Part shown: positions 26,095 to 34,326 of the stretch, in pieces | Position numbering within the stretch: position 1 is the stretch's first letter | Layout: every line of letters starts with the position of its first letter | Assembly (NCBI RefSeq): GCF_014334325.1 | Contig: NZ_JACSET010000005.1 | Coordinates: forward strand, 84,448 to 148,447 | Reading direction: 5' to 3' | Source: Treponema sp. Marseille-Q4130 | GTDB lineage: Bacteria > Spirochaetota > Spirochaetia > Treponematales > Treponemataceae | Length of the DNA stretch: 64,000 nt | The notes under the pieces: generated by a model | Databases searched by the model: none | What the model saw: the letters and a program-made list of their open reading frames with translations, nothing else | What the model was told of the DNA's origin: nothing | Made by a program: the position numbers and the translations under genes

Positions 26095-28413
26095 TTATGC
26101 TACTCCGCCGTTTACGGTTTTTTCCGTCGTAAGCGCTTTTCCGTCCGCCGTGAGTTTTTTATCCTGAATGACGACTTCTCGGTCATGCACTTTTATTTCG
26201 ATTTGAAAAAACACGTCCGCGCTTATCTCTTTTTCTTTTTGTGCCGAAGGATCTTCTCCTTCAAGCACGACGGGAGTGCCGGGAGCCGCCCACGGAGCCG
26301 TTACGAGTTCGACGCATTCTTTGCCCGCTTCATCGGTGTAATCCGCCGCAAGGAGCATACCGCGGCTTTCAATTCCGCGCATTTTCCGAGGAGCGAGGTT
26401 ATCGACGAGGATTATGTGCTTTCCGAGCAGTTCGTCTTCTTTTAAATACGGCACGAGTCCGCTTTGAATGACGCGCTCCGTACCGCTTCCGTCGTCGAGG
26501 TGTTCTATATAGAGCTTATCGGATTCGGGATTGCGTTCGACGGAAACGATCTTTGCGACTTTGAGCGAAACGAATTTATTAAAATGCGCGCACATGTCGG
26601 CTGCGAGGGCAGGCTCTTTTTTTTCGGCCTTTGCCTTTTGTGCACTCGGCTTTCCGCCCGTCCCTTCTTCGCGCGATTTTTGATTTCCCGAAAAACGCTC
26701 TTTAAAAGCTTTCATCGTCTTATCGTCCATCGGCGTAAAGTATACGCTCGTCGCACCTATCTCCGAAAGACCCTCCGTTTTTCCGAGATCGCTCCACCTA
26801 AGCGCACCTTCCGAATCGTCCGTTCCGATACGCTTTTCGGTAATCGTTTTACCGAAAAACGAAGCGACTTTTTGCGCATACTGCGGGAGATAGGGCGCCG
26901 TCAATATCATCAAATCTTTTATGACATAGCACAGATTGTGTATGAGCTTTGCCGCTTTTTCAGGATCGGTGTTGCGCGTTTTCCACGGCTCGGCCGCTTG
27001 GAACGCTTTGTTTCCGATATCGCTTATCGCAAAGATTTCGCGGAATGCGTCTTTGAGATCCGCCCATTCAAGCAGTTCGGTAATTCTCCGCTCCCGCGCT
27101 TTTACTTCCGCCCACAGCGCTTCGTCTTCAGGAGCGTCGGGGATTTTGCCGCCGTAGTATTTGTTGACGAACAGCAGCGTGCGGTTTACGAGATTGCCGA
27201 GATTTCCGATAAGTTCCGCATTGTATTTTTCCTGAAAATCCTTCCATGTAAATTGATAATCGGATTTTTCCGGACGATTGTAAAAGATGTAAAACCGCCA
27301 CGCATCCGCGGGAATACCGCTTTCTTTCGCGTCCGTTCCGAATACGCCGACGCCCTTCGACTTCGAAAATTTCCCGTCTTCGTAATTTAAAAATTCGGTC
27401 GAACTCATGTGAAAGAGCTTTGTCCAATCGCGTCCGCTTCCGAGCAGACTCGACGGAAAGACGACCGTGTGAAAGGGGATATTGTCTTTGCCTATAAATT
27501 GAAAAAGCTCGACGGGCATTTTGTCCGCCGCTTCATCGGATTCGGACGGAAGCCACCAGCTTTTATAGTCGAAGGATTTTTTTCCCGCCGCAGCGAGTTC
27601 GTTTGCAAGCTGGAGCGTTATCGAAATATAGCCGATCGGCGCGTCGAACCACACGTAAAAGACTTTATCTTCGTAGCCTTCTTTCGGTACGGGTATACCC
27701 CATTTCAAATCGCGCGTGATCGCGCGCTCGTTTAAGCCGTCTCTTATCCACGCCTTTGTCATTTGAATCGCGTTTGCGCTCCACTTTCCTTCGATACTCG
27801 CCTTTTCCATCCACGCTTCAAGACGCCCCTCGATCGCAGGCAAATCGATGTATAAGTGCTTCGTCTCCCGCACTTCGGGGGAAGAGCCGCAGGTAGCGCA
27901 TTTCGCTTGTACCAAATCGGTCGGATCGAGGAGGCTGCCGCAGGTTTCGCACTGATCGCCTCTCGCGTCTTCGCTCCCGCATTTGGGACAGGTGCCGCGC
28001 ACATAACGGTCGGCCAAAAACATATTGCAGTGCGGACAAAAGAGCTGCTTTGTCGTGTGCTCCTTGATAAAGCCGTTCGCATCGAGATCGTTAAAAATTT
28101 CCTGCGTAACGTCTTTTATCTCTTCGTTCGACGTGCGTCCGAATTTGTCGAAAGCGATGTGAAACCAATCGTATATTTCCGTGTGCAGTTTATAATAGTG
28201 ATCGCAGAGTTCGCGCGGCGTTTTGCCCTCTTCGAGCGCTTTCGTCTCGGTCGCCGTGCCGTATTCGTCGGTGCCGCAGATGTACAGCGTATCGTAGCCC
28301 CTGCTTCTGCAAAAGCGTGCAAAGACGTCGGCTGAAAGCATTTGAATGAGATTTCCGAGGTGAGGAACGTTATTGACGTACGGAAGCGCCGATGTAATGA
28401 GTTTTCTGTTCAT
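26095..28413 (-). CDS. metG: Methionyl-tRNA synthetase with C-terminal tRNA-binding domain
   Basis: MetRS charges initiator and elongator tRNA-Met. The HIGH-type motif is PYVNNVPHLGN near residue 12. A four-knuckle zinc domain follows (CPHC, CPKC, CETC, CATC between residues 126 and 175), and the KMSKS motif is KFSKSKG near residue 350. After a Lys/Ala-rich linker, residues 620-740 form an EMAP-II/Trbp111-type OB-fold (FVSLKVAKIVSVERNPESDKLYIE). Its 772 residues are long because a further segment of about 40 residues follows (KEISADVFFQIEIKVHDRE). It leads the metG-femAB-rnz operon. Confidence 0.97.
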   Translation of the reverse strand: MNRKLITSALPYVNNVPHLGNLIQMLSADVFARFCRSRGYDTLYICGTDEYGTATETKALEEGKTPRELCDHYYKLHTEIYDWFHIAFDKFGRTSNEEIKDVTQEIFNDLDANGFIKEHTTKQLFCPHCNMFLADRYVRGTCPKCGSEDARGDQCETCGSLLDPTDLVQAKCATCGSSPEVRETKHLYIDLPAIEGRLEAWMEKASIEGKWSANAIQMTKAWIRDGLNERAITRDLKWGIPVPKEGYEDKVFYVWFDAPIGYISITLQLANELAAAGKKSFDYKSWWLPSESDEAADKMPVELFQFIGKDNIPFHTVVFPSSLLGSGRDWTKLFHMSSTEFLNYEDGKFSKSKGVGVFGTDAKESGIPADAWRFYIFYNRPEKSDYQFTWKDFQEKYNAELIGNLGNLVNRTLLFVNKYYGGKIPDAPEDEALWAEVKARERRITELLEWADLKDAFREIFAISDIGNKAFQAAEPWKTRNTDPEKAAKLIHNLCYVIKDLMILTAPYLPQYAQKVASFFGKTITEKRIGTDDSEGALRWSDLGKTEGLSEIGATSVYFTPMDDKTMKAFKERFSGNQKSREEGTGGKPSAQKAKAEKKEPALAADMCAHFNKFVSLKVAKIVSVERNPESDKLYIEHLDDGSGTERVIQSGLVPYLKEDELLGKHIILVDNLAPRKMRGIESRGMLLAADYTDEAGKECVELVTAPWAAPGTPVVLEGEDPSAQKEKEISADVFFQIEIKVHDREVVIQDKKLTADGKALTTEKTVNGGVA

Positions 28414-28536
28414 AATTTTTTATTATAGCCCGAACGGATGATTTTGTACATTACCCTGTTCATACCCCGCGCACACATGCTCCGCACACGTAAAATCGCG
28501 GGTGTAAAAAAAGGCGATATGCGCTATAATAACGGT

Positions 28537-30339
28537 ATGACACAGCATTCAGTTCCGCTTCGAAAAGACGTTCCCTCTTCCGACAAATGGGATTTATCGT
28601 CGCTGTTCGCATCCGACGGCGATTGGGAAAAAGCGCTCGCAGAAATCGAAGCGCTCACCGAAAAAGCCGCCGCGTACAAAGGCAGGCTTTCCGAATCCGA
28701 TAAAACGCTGCTTTCGGCACTCAAAGCGTACGAAGCTGCCGACAAAAAACTCGAAGCCGTTTTCAATTACGCGAGCCTGCAGCTCACCGCAGATGAAACC
28801 GATCCCGCCGCCCAAAACAAAGAAGGGCGCGCTCGTATGGCGTACACGAAATACCTCGCGGCGACGAGTTTTTTCAATCCCGAAGTCCAATCGATCCCCG
28901 ATGAAAAGATACGGGTTTGGATGGAAGAAGACGCTTTCCGCGATTACCGCGTCTTTTTGTCGAAACTGCTCCGTATGAAGCGTTATATTTTAAGCGAAAA
29001 AGAAGAGCGCATCATGTCGCTGCAAAGCGAAAGCGCATCCGCCGCACACAAAGCTTTTACCGTGTTTACCGACGCGGATCTGCGCTTCGGCACGGTGACG
29101 GTCGGCGGCGAAGAGAAGCCTTTGACGCAGTCGACGTGGAGCGTTTTTATGGACAATCCCGATCGGAGCGTCCGCGAAAACGCATACAAAAAATTCTACG
29201 GCACTTTCGAAGCTTACGAACACACGCTCGCATCCCTTTATTCGGGGAGCGTCAATCAGGACGTGTTTTCGATGCGCGCGCGAGGCTATGCCACCTGCCT
29301 CGAAAAAGCGCTCTATCCCGACAATGTAAGCGTAAGCGTCTACCGCAATCTCATCGACACCGTGCATAAAAATCTTCCCGCACTCCACGAGTATTACGCG
29401 CTCAGAAAAAAAGCGCTCGGTCTTACCGAACTGCGCCACTGGGACGTATACGTGCCGCTCGTCAAAAACGTGCGAACGAACACGAGTTACGAAGAAGCGG
29501 TTGAAATATGCCGCGAAGCGCTTTCTCCTCTCGGAAGCGAATACACCGACCGGCTCTGCAGCGGACTTCTCGGCGGCTGGGTCGACCGCTATGAAAACAA
29601 AGGAAAGAGAAGCGGCGCGTTTTCAAGCGGCGTATACACGGGAAATCCGTTTATCCTGCTCAACTACAAAGACGACGTCATCCGCGACGTATTTACGATG
29701 GCGCACGAAGGCGGGCATTCGATGCACACGTGGTATTCGGTGCACGCGAATCCCTATATGCAGTACAACTACACGATTTTCGAAGCCGAAGTCGCATCGA
29801 CGTTCAACGAAGAGCTCGTATTCCGCTATCTTTTAAAACGAGCCGAAACCGACGATATGAAAGCCTATCTCCTCGCAACTCATGCGGGCGACATACTCGC
29901 GACGCTGTACCGCCAGACGATGTTCGCCGAATACGAACTGAAAGCGCACGAATTCGTCGAGGCGGGAGAGCCTCTTTCCGCGGAACTGCTTCGAAAAACC
30001 TATCGATCGCTTCTCGAAAAGTATTTCGGAAGCGAAATGCGGTTTGAAACAAACAGCGATATGGAAGGCTTGCGTATTCCGCATTTTTACAGCGCGTTTT
30101 ACGTATACAAATACGCAACGGGGATTTCGGCATCGCTTGCACTTGCCGAGCGCGTATTGAACGGAGGCAAAACCGAGCGCGACGATTATTTCAGATTTTT
30201 GCAATCGGGCGGCTCGCGCTATCCGATAGAATCGCTCAAAATCGCAGGCGTCGACATGAGCGAAAGCAAGCCCGTCGAAGACGCATGCGCCGTATTCGCA
30301 CGTATCGTAAAAGAGCTTTCCGCCATGCTTAAGATTTAG
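28537..30339 (+). CDS. pepF: Oligoendopeptidase F
   Basis: PepF is a cytoplasmic M3-family zinc peptidase that cleaves short peptides. The zinc motif is FTMAHEGGHSMHTW near residue 390 (HEXXH with GG), and the rest of the M3 pattern is present (GNPFILLNY, EVASTFNEELV, RIPHFYSAFYVYKYATG). Homology begins at SVPLRKDVPSSDKWDLSSLF. I choose the ATG at 28537, although an in-frame ATG at 28519 follows AAGG. A perfect TATAAT lies at 28525-28530, six bases before ATG 28537, so the message may be leaderless. About 600 residues is usual for the family. Confidence 0.93.
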   Translation: MTQHSVPLRKDVPSSDKWDLSSLFASDGDWEKALAEIEALTEKAAAYKGRLSESDKTLLSALKAYEAADKKLEAVFNYASLQLTADETDPAAQNKEGRARMAYTKYLAATSFFNPEVQSIPDEKIRVWMEEDAFRDYRVFLSKLLRMKRYILSEKEERIMSLQSESASAAHKAFTVFTDADLRFGTVTVGGEEKPLTQSTWSVFMDNPDRSVRENAYKKFYGTFEAYEHTLASLYSGSVNQDVFSMRARGYATCLEKALYPDNVSVSVYRNLIDTVHKNLPALHEYYALRKKALGLTELRHWDVYVPLVKNVRTNTSYEEAVEICREALSPLGSEYTDRLCSGLLGGWVDRYENKGKRSGAFSSGVYTGNPFILLNYKDDVIRDVFTMAHEGGHSMHTWYSVHANPYMQYNYTIFEAEVASTFNEELVFRYLLKRAETDDMKAYLLATHAGDILATLYRQTMFAEYELKAHEFVEAGEPLSAELLRKTYRSLLEKYFGSEMRFETNSDMEGLRIPHFYSAFYVYKYATGISASLALAERVLNGGKTERDDYFRFLQSGGSRYPIESLKIAGVDMSESKPVEDACAVFARIVKELSAMLKI

Positions 30340-30400
30340 CGAAAATGTGCCGATATATATAAAGTCGGATTTTTCGCGGGAAATCTTACGGAGATTATAA

Positions 30401-31432
30401 TTGAAAGAAACCGAGTTTTACTCTTTTTTGGCAAAGATACCGAAAGCGGAAATACACATCCACCTCGAAGCCGTCATGTCGTTTCGTACGATCGAAAAAT
30501 TGTACGAGCGGCGCTTCGGAAAAAAGATGAGCGCTGCGGACGAAGCCGAACTCTTTTCATACGATAATCTCAACGGCTTTATCAAAGCCTTTCTCGCCGT
30601 ACAGGATCTCTTTCAATCCGTCTCCGATTTCAAATACGTTTTCGACGACTTCGGAAAGTACCTTGCCAAAAACAATATCGTCTACTGCGAAGCCTTTTTC
30701 GCCCCATCCGCGTTTTTAAAAAAAGGATTCGACTACGGTGAAATGATTTCCCTCTTTTCAGAAAAAATCGCCGAGATCAAAGAAAAATACAATATCGTCA
30801 TAAAACTCCTGCTCGACGTATCGCGCACATTCGGTTGTAACAACGCGATGAAAAATTACGAACTGCTCAAGCAGTATCCGTGCAAAGACATCATCGGCAT
30901 CGGACTCGGAGGAGCCGAACAAAAGGGTCCCGCAAAAAATTTCGAACCCGTATTTTCGCGCGCGCACGCGGACGGCTTTCACGCAGTCGCACACGCGGGT
31001 GAAGACGTCGGACCTGAATCCGTATGGGACACGATCAAATTTCTCCGCGCCGAACGCATCGGTCACGGCATCACATCGGTACAGGATCCCGAACTCATGG
31101 CCTACCTCGCTGAAACACAGCTTCCGCTCGAAGTATGCATTACGAGCAACGTATTTACGAAGCGCTTTATCGATACCGTCGAAAACCATCCGATCCGCCG
31201 TATGTATGACGAAAACATCTTCGTCACCGTAAACACCGACGATCCGCTCTTTTTCAAAACGACGCTCATCGAAGAATATTGGAAATGTTATAAGAAGCTG
31301 CACTTTACGCTTCCCGAAATCAAGCGCCTCATCTGCAACGGCTTCAACGCGTCATTCCTTTCCGACACCGCGAAAAAATCCTACATCCGCGAAGTAAATG
31401 CCGCGTGGAAAGAGTTTGCACCCGCAGAGTAA
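30401..31432 (+). CDS. add: Adenosine deaminase
   Basis: The enzyme removes the amino group of adenosine (or adenine) in purine salvage, using zinc. Metal and catalytic motifs are present: KAEIHIHLEAV near residue 18, AHAGEDVGPESVW near residue 200, RIGHGITS near residue 223 and VNTDDPLFF near residue 280. Length 343 is usual. The start is a TTG at 30401 with GGAG seven bases before it. The gene follows pepF by 61 bp without an intervening terminator, so they may share a transcript. It could be an adenine deaminase of the same family. Confidence 0.9.
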   Translation: MKETEFYSFLAKIPKAEIHIHLEAVMSFRTIEKLYERRFGKKMSAADEAELFSYDNLNGFIKAFLAVQDLFQSVSDFKYVFDDFGKYLAKNNIVYCEAFFAPSAFLKKGFDYGEMISLFSEKIAEIKEKYNIVIKLLLDVSRTFGCNNAMKNYELLKQYPCKDIIGIGLGGAEQKGPAKNFEPVFSRAHADGFHAVAHAGEDVGPESVWDTIKFLRAERIGHGITSVQDPELMAYLAETQLPLEVCITSNVFTKRFIDTVENHPIRRMYDENIFVTVNTDDPLFFKTTLIEEYWKCYKKLHFTLPEIKRLICNGFNASFLSDTAKKSYIREVNAAWKEFAPAE

Positions 31433-31474
31433 GATACGATTAATAATTATTAAATCGAATGTCGGTGAACGAAG

Positions 31475-31882
31475 CTATGATTCTTTTGTCCAGTCTTCGA
31501 TTTTCAGTCCGGGTATTCGGGAAAATTCTCTTATATTATTTGTAACTACAGTAAGATTTCTTGCTAACGCTTGGGCGGCAATCTGTGTATCAAAAGGTCC
31601 GATCGGAATACCTTTGTTTTCAAGATAGGCTCTAATCATTCCGTATGTTTCCGTGTCTTCTGTAGTAAAATCTATTATGTTAGTAAAATCTGCACAAAAA
31701 TCCAAAAGCGCCCGGCGATTTTTTTCTCTACATTGACTTTTTGAAACACCGTACTCCAACTCCGCAATTGTAATAGCGGAAAGAAACAATTCTTCTTTTT
31801 TGCAGTTAAATATTTTTTTTTCCAAATACGGATTTTTATTTTTTATGAGGAAAATACAGATATTTGTATCCAGCAAATACAT
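31475..31882 (-). CDS. vapC: VapC-type PIN-domain toxin
   Basis: VapC toxins are RNases that cut tRNA or rRNA. The PIN acidic residues are in place: YLLDTNICIFLIK at the start, AELEYGV near residue 50, DFTTEDTETYG near residue 90 and GPFDTQIAAQA near residue 110. I take the ATG at 31882 (GGGAAG just before it); an in-frame ATG at 31894 sits at the edge of the structured repeat. Its partner vapB lies upstream on the same strand, but 140 bp of repeat separates them. Typical vapBC pairs overlap or are adjacent. Confidence 0.9.
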   Translation of the reverse strand: MYLLDTNICIFLIKNKNPYLEKKIFNCKKEELFLSAITIAELEYGVSKSQCREKNRRALLDFCADFTNIIDFTTEDTETYGMIRAYLENKGIPIGPFDTQIAAQALARNLTVVTNNIREFSRIPGLKIEDWTKES

Positions 31883-31893
31883 TAAACTTCCCA

Positions 31894-32033
31894 TAAAATT
31901 GCACAGCGAGTAAATCTTCAGATTTAGGAGCTGGGCAATTCATGCGCGATAGCGCATAATCCAATAAACGAGTTTTCTGAAAGAAAACTCGAAGTTAAAT
32001 TGAACGGCGCTATATCAGACGTTCAATTTAAAC
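31894..32033 (+). repeat. Fourth copy of the type A four-hairpin element, between vapB and vapC
   Basis: The element matches the 7015-7450 units in order and largely in sequence: AATTGCACAGC with GCTGGGCAATT around the TAAATCT-TC-AGATTTA hairpin, a decayed ATGCGC...GCGCAT hairpin 2, CGAGTTTTC...GAAAACTCG, and TTAAATTGAACG/CGTTCAATTTAA with loop GGCGCTATATCAGA. On the minus strand it starts two bases after the vapB stop and ends at the vapC start region. Confidence 0.9.
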
Positions 32034-32034
32034 T

Positions 32035-32262
32035 TTAAAATTCCCGTTTTGGCATTGCCGGCTGATTTCTTCCTTCCGACATAAAATCATCGGAAAACTC
32101 GGAAAGACTTCTTTTAAGATTTTCCCACTTGCTTTCTTTCGGGGTTAGAATTATTGATGAGCCGATTTTCTTGATGAATAATTCGGAAAAATCGATATGA
32201 AATTCTTTCGGAATTCTTACCGCCTGACTGTTTCCGCTTGTGAACACTTTTGTACAAACCAT
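32035..32262 (-). CDS. vapB: VapB-type antitoxin, AbrB/MazE-like
   Basis: VapB neutralises VapC and represses the operon. The N-terminal half is a swapped-hairpin AbrB-type DNA-binding domain: KVFTSGNSQAVRIPKEFHID, then SSIILTPK. The C-terminal half is a charged tail that would wrap the toxin. It has 75 residues. GGAGG lies seven bases before the ATG, and the promoter and palindromic operator are directly upstream. Its stop codon is at the border of the inserted repeat, so the last residues could be altered from the ancestral form. Confidence 0.9.
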   Translation of the reverse strand: MVCTKVFTSGNSQAVRIPKEFHIDFSELFIKKIGSSIILTPKESKWENLKRSLSEFSDDFMSEGRNQPAMPKREF

Positions 32263-32272
32263 ATCATCGCCT

Positions 32273-32314
32273 CCGTATATATTACAGTATATACGGAAGT
32301 AGGCTTATCGTCAA
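32273..32314 (-). promoter_or_regulatory. vapBC promoter with palindromic operator
   Basis: TTGACG (32309-32314), 17 bp, TATACT (32286-32291) on the minus strand. A perfect palindrome CCGTATATA-N6-TATATACGG (32273-32296) covers the -10 box and start point, as expected for autorepression by VapB or VapBC. Confidence 0.8.
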
Positions 32315-32569
32315 GTTCCGTTTATCACAAAAACCGATTTTACCGTTCTTTTTCAGGGGGTTCCCCGCCTCAGGCGGGTCGGGCTATCCGCTCCAATCGC
32401 CTTCGGCAATTTCCGCTTCTATCCCTAACCCGTATGCGGGCTTGACATTGCCGGCCCGGCCGCTGCGTTCGCAGTATTCCTGCCGGAATACCGCACTTCG
32501 CTTGCCGGGCTTACACCTTCTTTCTGCACCTTCGCTGCAAATTATCGCAAAAGCCTCCGTGTCCCAAAT
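32315..32569. other. Non-coding stretch between vapBC and the LRR gene
   Basis: I see no credible gene. The stretch contains short GC-rich palindromic pieces such as CCCCGCCTCAGGCGGG and GGAATACTGCGAACG-like sequence, and its reading frames look arbitrary. It may be a decayed or dispersed intergenic repeat, but no second copy is in the window. Confidence 0.5.
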
Positions 32570-32612
32570 AAAAACAGCCCTGCGGAGCACAACGCTTTCT
32601 GCAGGGCTGCTT
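32570..32612 (-). terminator. Terminator of the LRR lipoprotein gene
   Basis: On the minus strand CAGCCCTGC...GCAGGGCTG with an internal loop is followed by TTTTTAT, 22 bp after the stop codon. Confidence 0.75.
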
Positions 32613-32633
32613 TGTTATTTTCTAGCCGTTATG

Positions 32634-34097
32634 TTATTCATCCCCAACAAACCAGCCTTTTTGCGTGCGCATTATCAGGGCATTCCTTTTATACCTTTCC
32701 AGCTCACTTGACGGCACTTTTATGCTGCGTGCCGTCAGTTTTTTGCAGCCGGAAAAAGCCTTGTCAAATTTACCTGCATTATAATTGCACTTTAGCGTAA
32801 CAGCCGTAATCTTTTTGCAGTTGGAAAAGCATTCGCTCATATCGGTAACGCTGCTTGGGATCACGGGGGCTTGAGTAAGGCTTGTGCAGTTGGAAAAGCA
32901 TTCGCTCATATCGGTAACGCCGGCAGGGATCACGGGGGCTTGAGTAAGGCTTTCGCAGTCCCAAAAGCATTCCCTCATATCGGTAACGCTGCTTGGGATC
33001 ACGGGTGCTTGAGTAAGGCTTTCGCAGTCCCAAAAGCATGCCCTCATATCGGTAACGCTGCTTGGGATCACGGGTGCTTGAGTAAGGCTTATGCAGTTGG
33101 AAAAGCATTCGCGCATATCGGTAACGCTGCTTAGGATCACGGGGGCTTGAGTAAGGCTTTCGCAGCCGGAAAAGCAGTAGCGCATATCGGTAACGCCGGC
33201 AGGGATCACGGGGGCTTGAGTAAGGCTTGTGCAGCCGGAAAAGCAGGAGCGCATATCGGTAACGCCGGCAGGGATCACGGGCGCTTGAGTAAGGCTTATG
33301 CAGTTGGAAAAGCAGGAGCGCATATCGGTAACGCTGCTTGGGATCACGGGGGCTTGAGTAAGGCTTGTGCAGCCGTAAAAGCATTCCCTCATATCGGTAA
33401 CGCTGCTTGGGATCACGGGGCTTTGAGTAAGGCTTGTGCAGCCGTAAAAGCAGCTGTACATATTTGTAACGCCGGCAGGGATCACGGGCGCTTGAGTAAG
33501 GTTTCCGCAGCCGTAAAAGCACCAGCTCATATCGGTAAGACCGGATATTTCTGCAAACTTAAGCACAACTTTTTTAGTCGGATTATTGTTTAGTATTTTT
33601 CCGAGTGGGCTCGGTTTGCAAGGATAGGTACTATCTCCCTTTAAGTCCGCCGCCGTAAGCCCGGTTACTTTGATGTAATAGATTCCGTTTATATCCGGTG
33701 CGGCAGTTTTAAGATGGTTGTCCAAATTTGCACCGTTTGCTCCGAATGGGACTTCAGCATACGTTGCCGGTGTAAAACTTACGTTCACTTTTGTGTCGGC
33801 ACTTATCGTTACATCTGCAGTCGGACTTCCGGCGGTGCCGCCGTCTTCAAATGTTCCGCCGGTAATTGTCCACGTGTCAACTTTGTAATCGGTTTCCGGC
33901 AATGCGGTAAACGTAATTACCGTGCCTTTCTCGACTTTACCGCTTGCAGGATTTGCGTTCACTGTTCCGTGTTCTCCTGCCGTCACCTCTACGGTGAAAG
34001 TTTCATCGCTTACTTCCGTTTTACATCCGATCGTACATAATGCGGCAAGCAAAATCGCCGCCGCAAGTATTCCGATTTTTTTTAAACAGGTTCTCAT
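32634..34097 (-). CDS. BspA-like leucine-rich-repeat surface lipoprotein
   Basis: A signal peptide with lipobox (LAALCTIGC) predicts a lipoprotein. Residues 33-95 form one bacterial beta-repeat (EHGTVNANPASGKVEKGT, DYKVDTWTITGG). A linker follows, and from about residue 190 there are ten 23-residue TpLRR units with consensus TDMRxCFxxCxSLTQAPVIP plus SSV or AGV, then a diverged unit and a C-terminal cap (KVPSSELERYKRN). BspA/TpLRR proteins of oral bacteria bind host matrix and cells. The units are nearly identical in DNA, so copy number may vary. GGAGGAAAT precedes the ATG. Confidence 0.92.
   Translation of the reverse strand: MRTCLKKIGILAAAILLAALCTIGCKTEVSDETFTVEVTAGEHGTVNANPASGKVEKGTVITFTALPETDYKVDTWTITGGTFEDGGTAGSPTADVTISADTKVNVSFTPATYAEVPFGANGANLDNHLKTAAPDINGIYYIKVTGLTAADLKGDSTYPCKPSPLGKILNNNPTKKVVLKFAEISGLTDMSWCFYGCGNLTQAPVIPAGVTNMYSCFYGCTSLTQSPVIPSSVTDMRECFYGCTSLTQAPVIPSSVTDMRSCFSNCISLTQAPVIPAGVTDMRSCFSGCTSLTQAPVIPAGVTDMRYCFSGCESLTQAPVILSSVTDMRECFSNCISLTQAPVIPSSVTDMRACFWDCESLTQAPVIPSSVTDMRECFWDCESLTQAPVIPAGVTDMSECFSNCTSLTQAPVIPSSVTDMSECFSNCKKITAVTLKCNYNAGKFDKAFSGCKKLTARSIKVPSSELERYKRNALIMRTQKGWFVGDE
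32833..33540 (-). repeat. Tandem 69-bp repeats encoding the LRR units
   Basis: Ten consecutive near-identical 69-bp units encode the 23-residue LRRs. Variation is limited to a few blocks (Trp/Phe/Ser after CF, SSV versus AGV), and combinations recur in a shuffled way, suggesting unequal exchange between units. Because 69 is divisible by three, other frames also stay open across the array, but they are artefacts. Confidence 0.93.
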
Positions 34098-34326
34098 ATT
34101 TCCTCCTAGGTAAGTTTATTTGACTTAGTTTTTTATCACTTTTGCAAAATTGCGAATCGGGGTGATTACACCCTTTTGTTCGGAATAATTTTACACCTGT
34201 TTTTGTTTATGTAATAGGGAGTTTACTCCCGAAAAAGTCGGGAGTTCCAGATACACTGTTTTACCGGCTCATGAGCCGCAGTTAGGATATCACGCGGCAA
34301 CTGCACGGCGAGCTTCAACCTATCAA
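34098..34326. other. Intergenic region between the LRR gene and mnmG
   Basis: No gene is seen. It holds a GGGTG-TAAT-CACCC-type hairpin and a GGGAGTTTACTCCC/GGGAGT cluster close to the mnmG end, possibly part of a terminator, although no clear T-run follows. Confidence 0.4.

Noticed and set aside
26095-28413. Riboswitch or T-box upstream of metG
   Set aside because: The gap between metG and pepF is only about 120 bp and holds no specifier hairpin or antiterminator. No S-box pattern is seen.
28438-28536. Upstream start for PepF at 28438
   Set aside because: Homology with PepF begins after 28537, and a TATAAT promoter box lies inside the proposed extension.
32250-32711. 153-residue plus-strand frame between vapBC and the LRR gene
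   Set aside because: It crosses a terminator and enters the LRR gene antisense; composition looks arbitrary and no ribosome site is present.
32779-33522. 247-residue frame of 23-residue repeats (KPYSSxRDPxxRYRYxxMLL)
   Set aside because: It is another frame of the 69-bp LRR array. The authentic frame has a lipoprotein signal peptide and TpLRR consensus.
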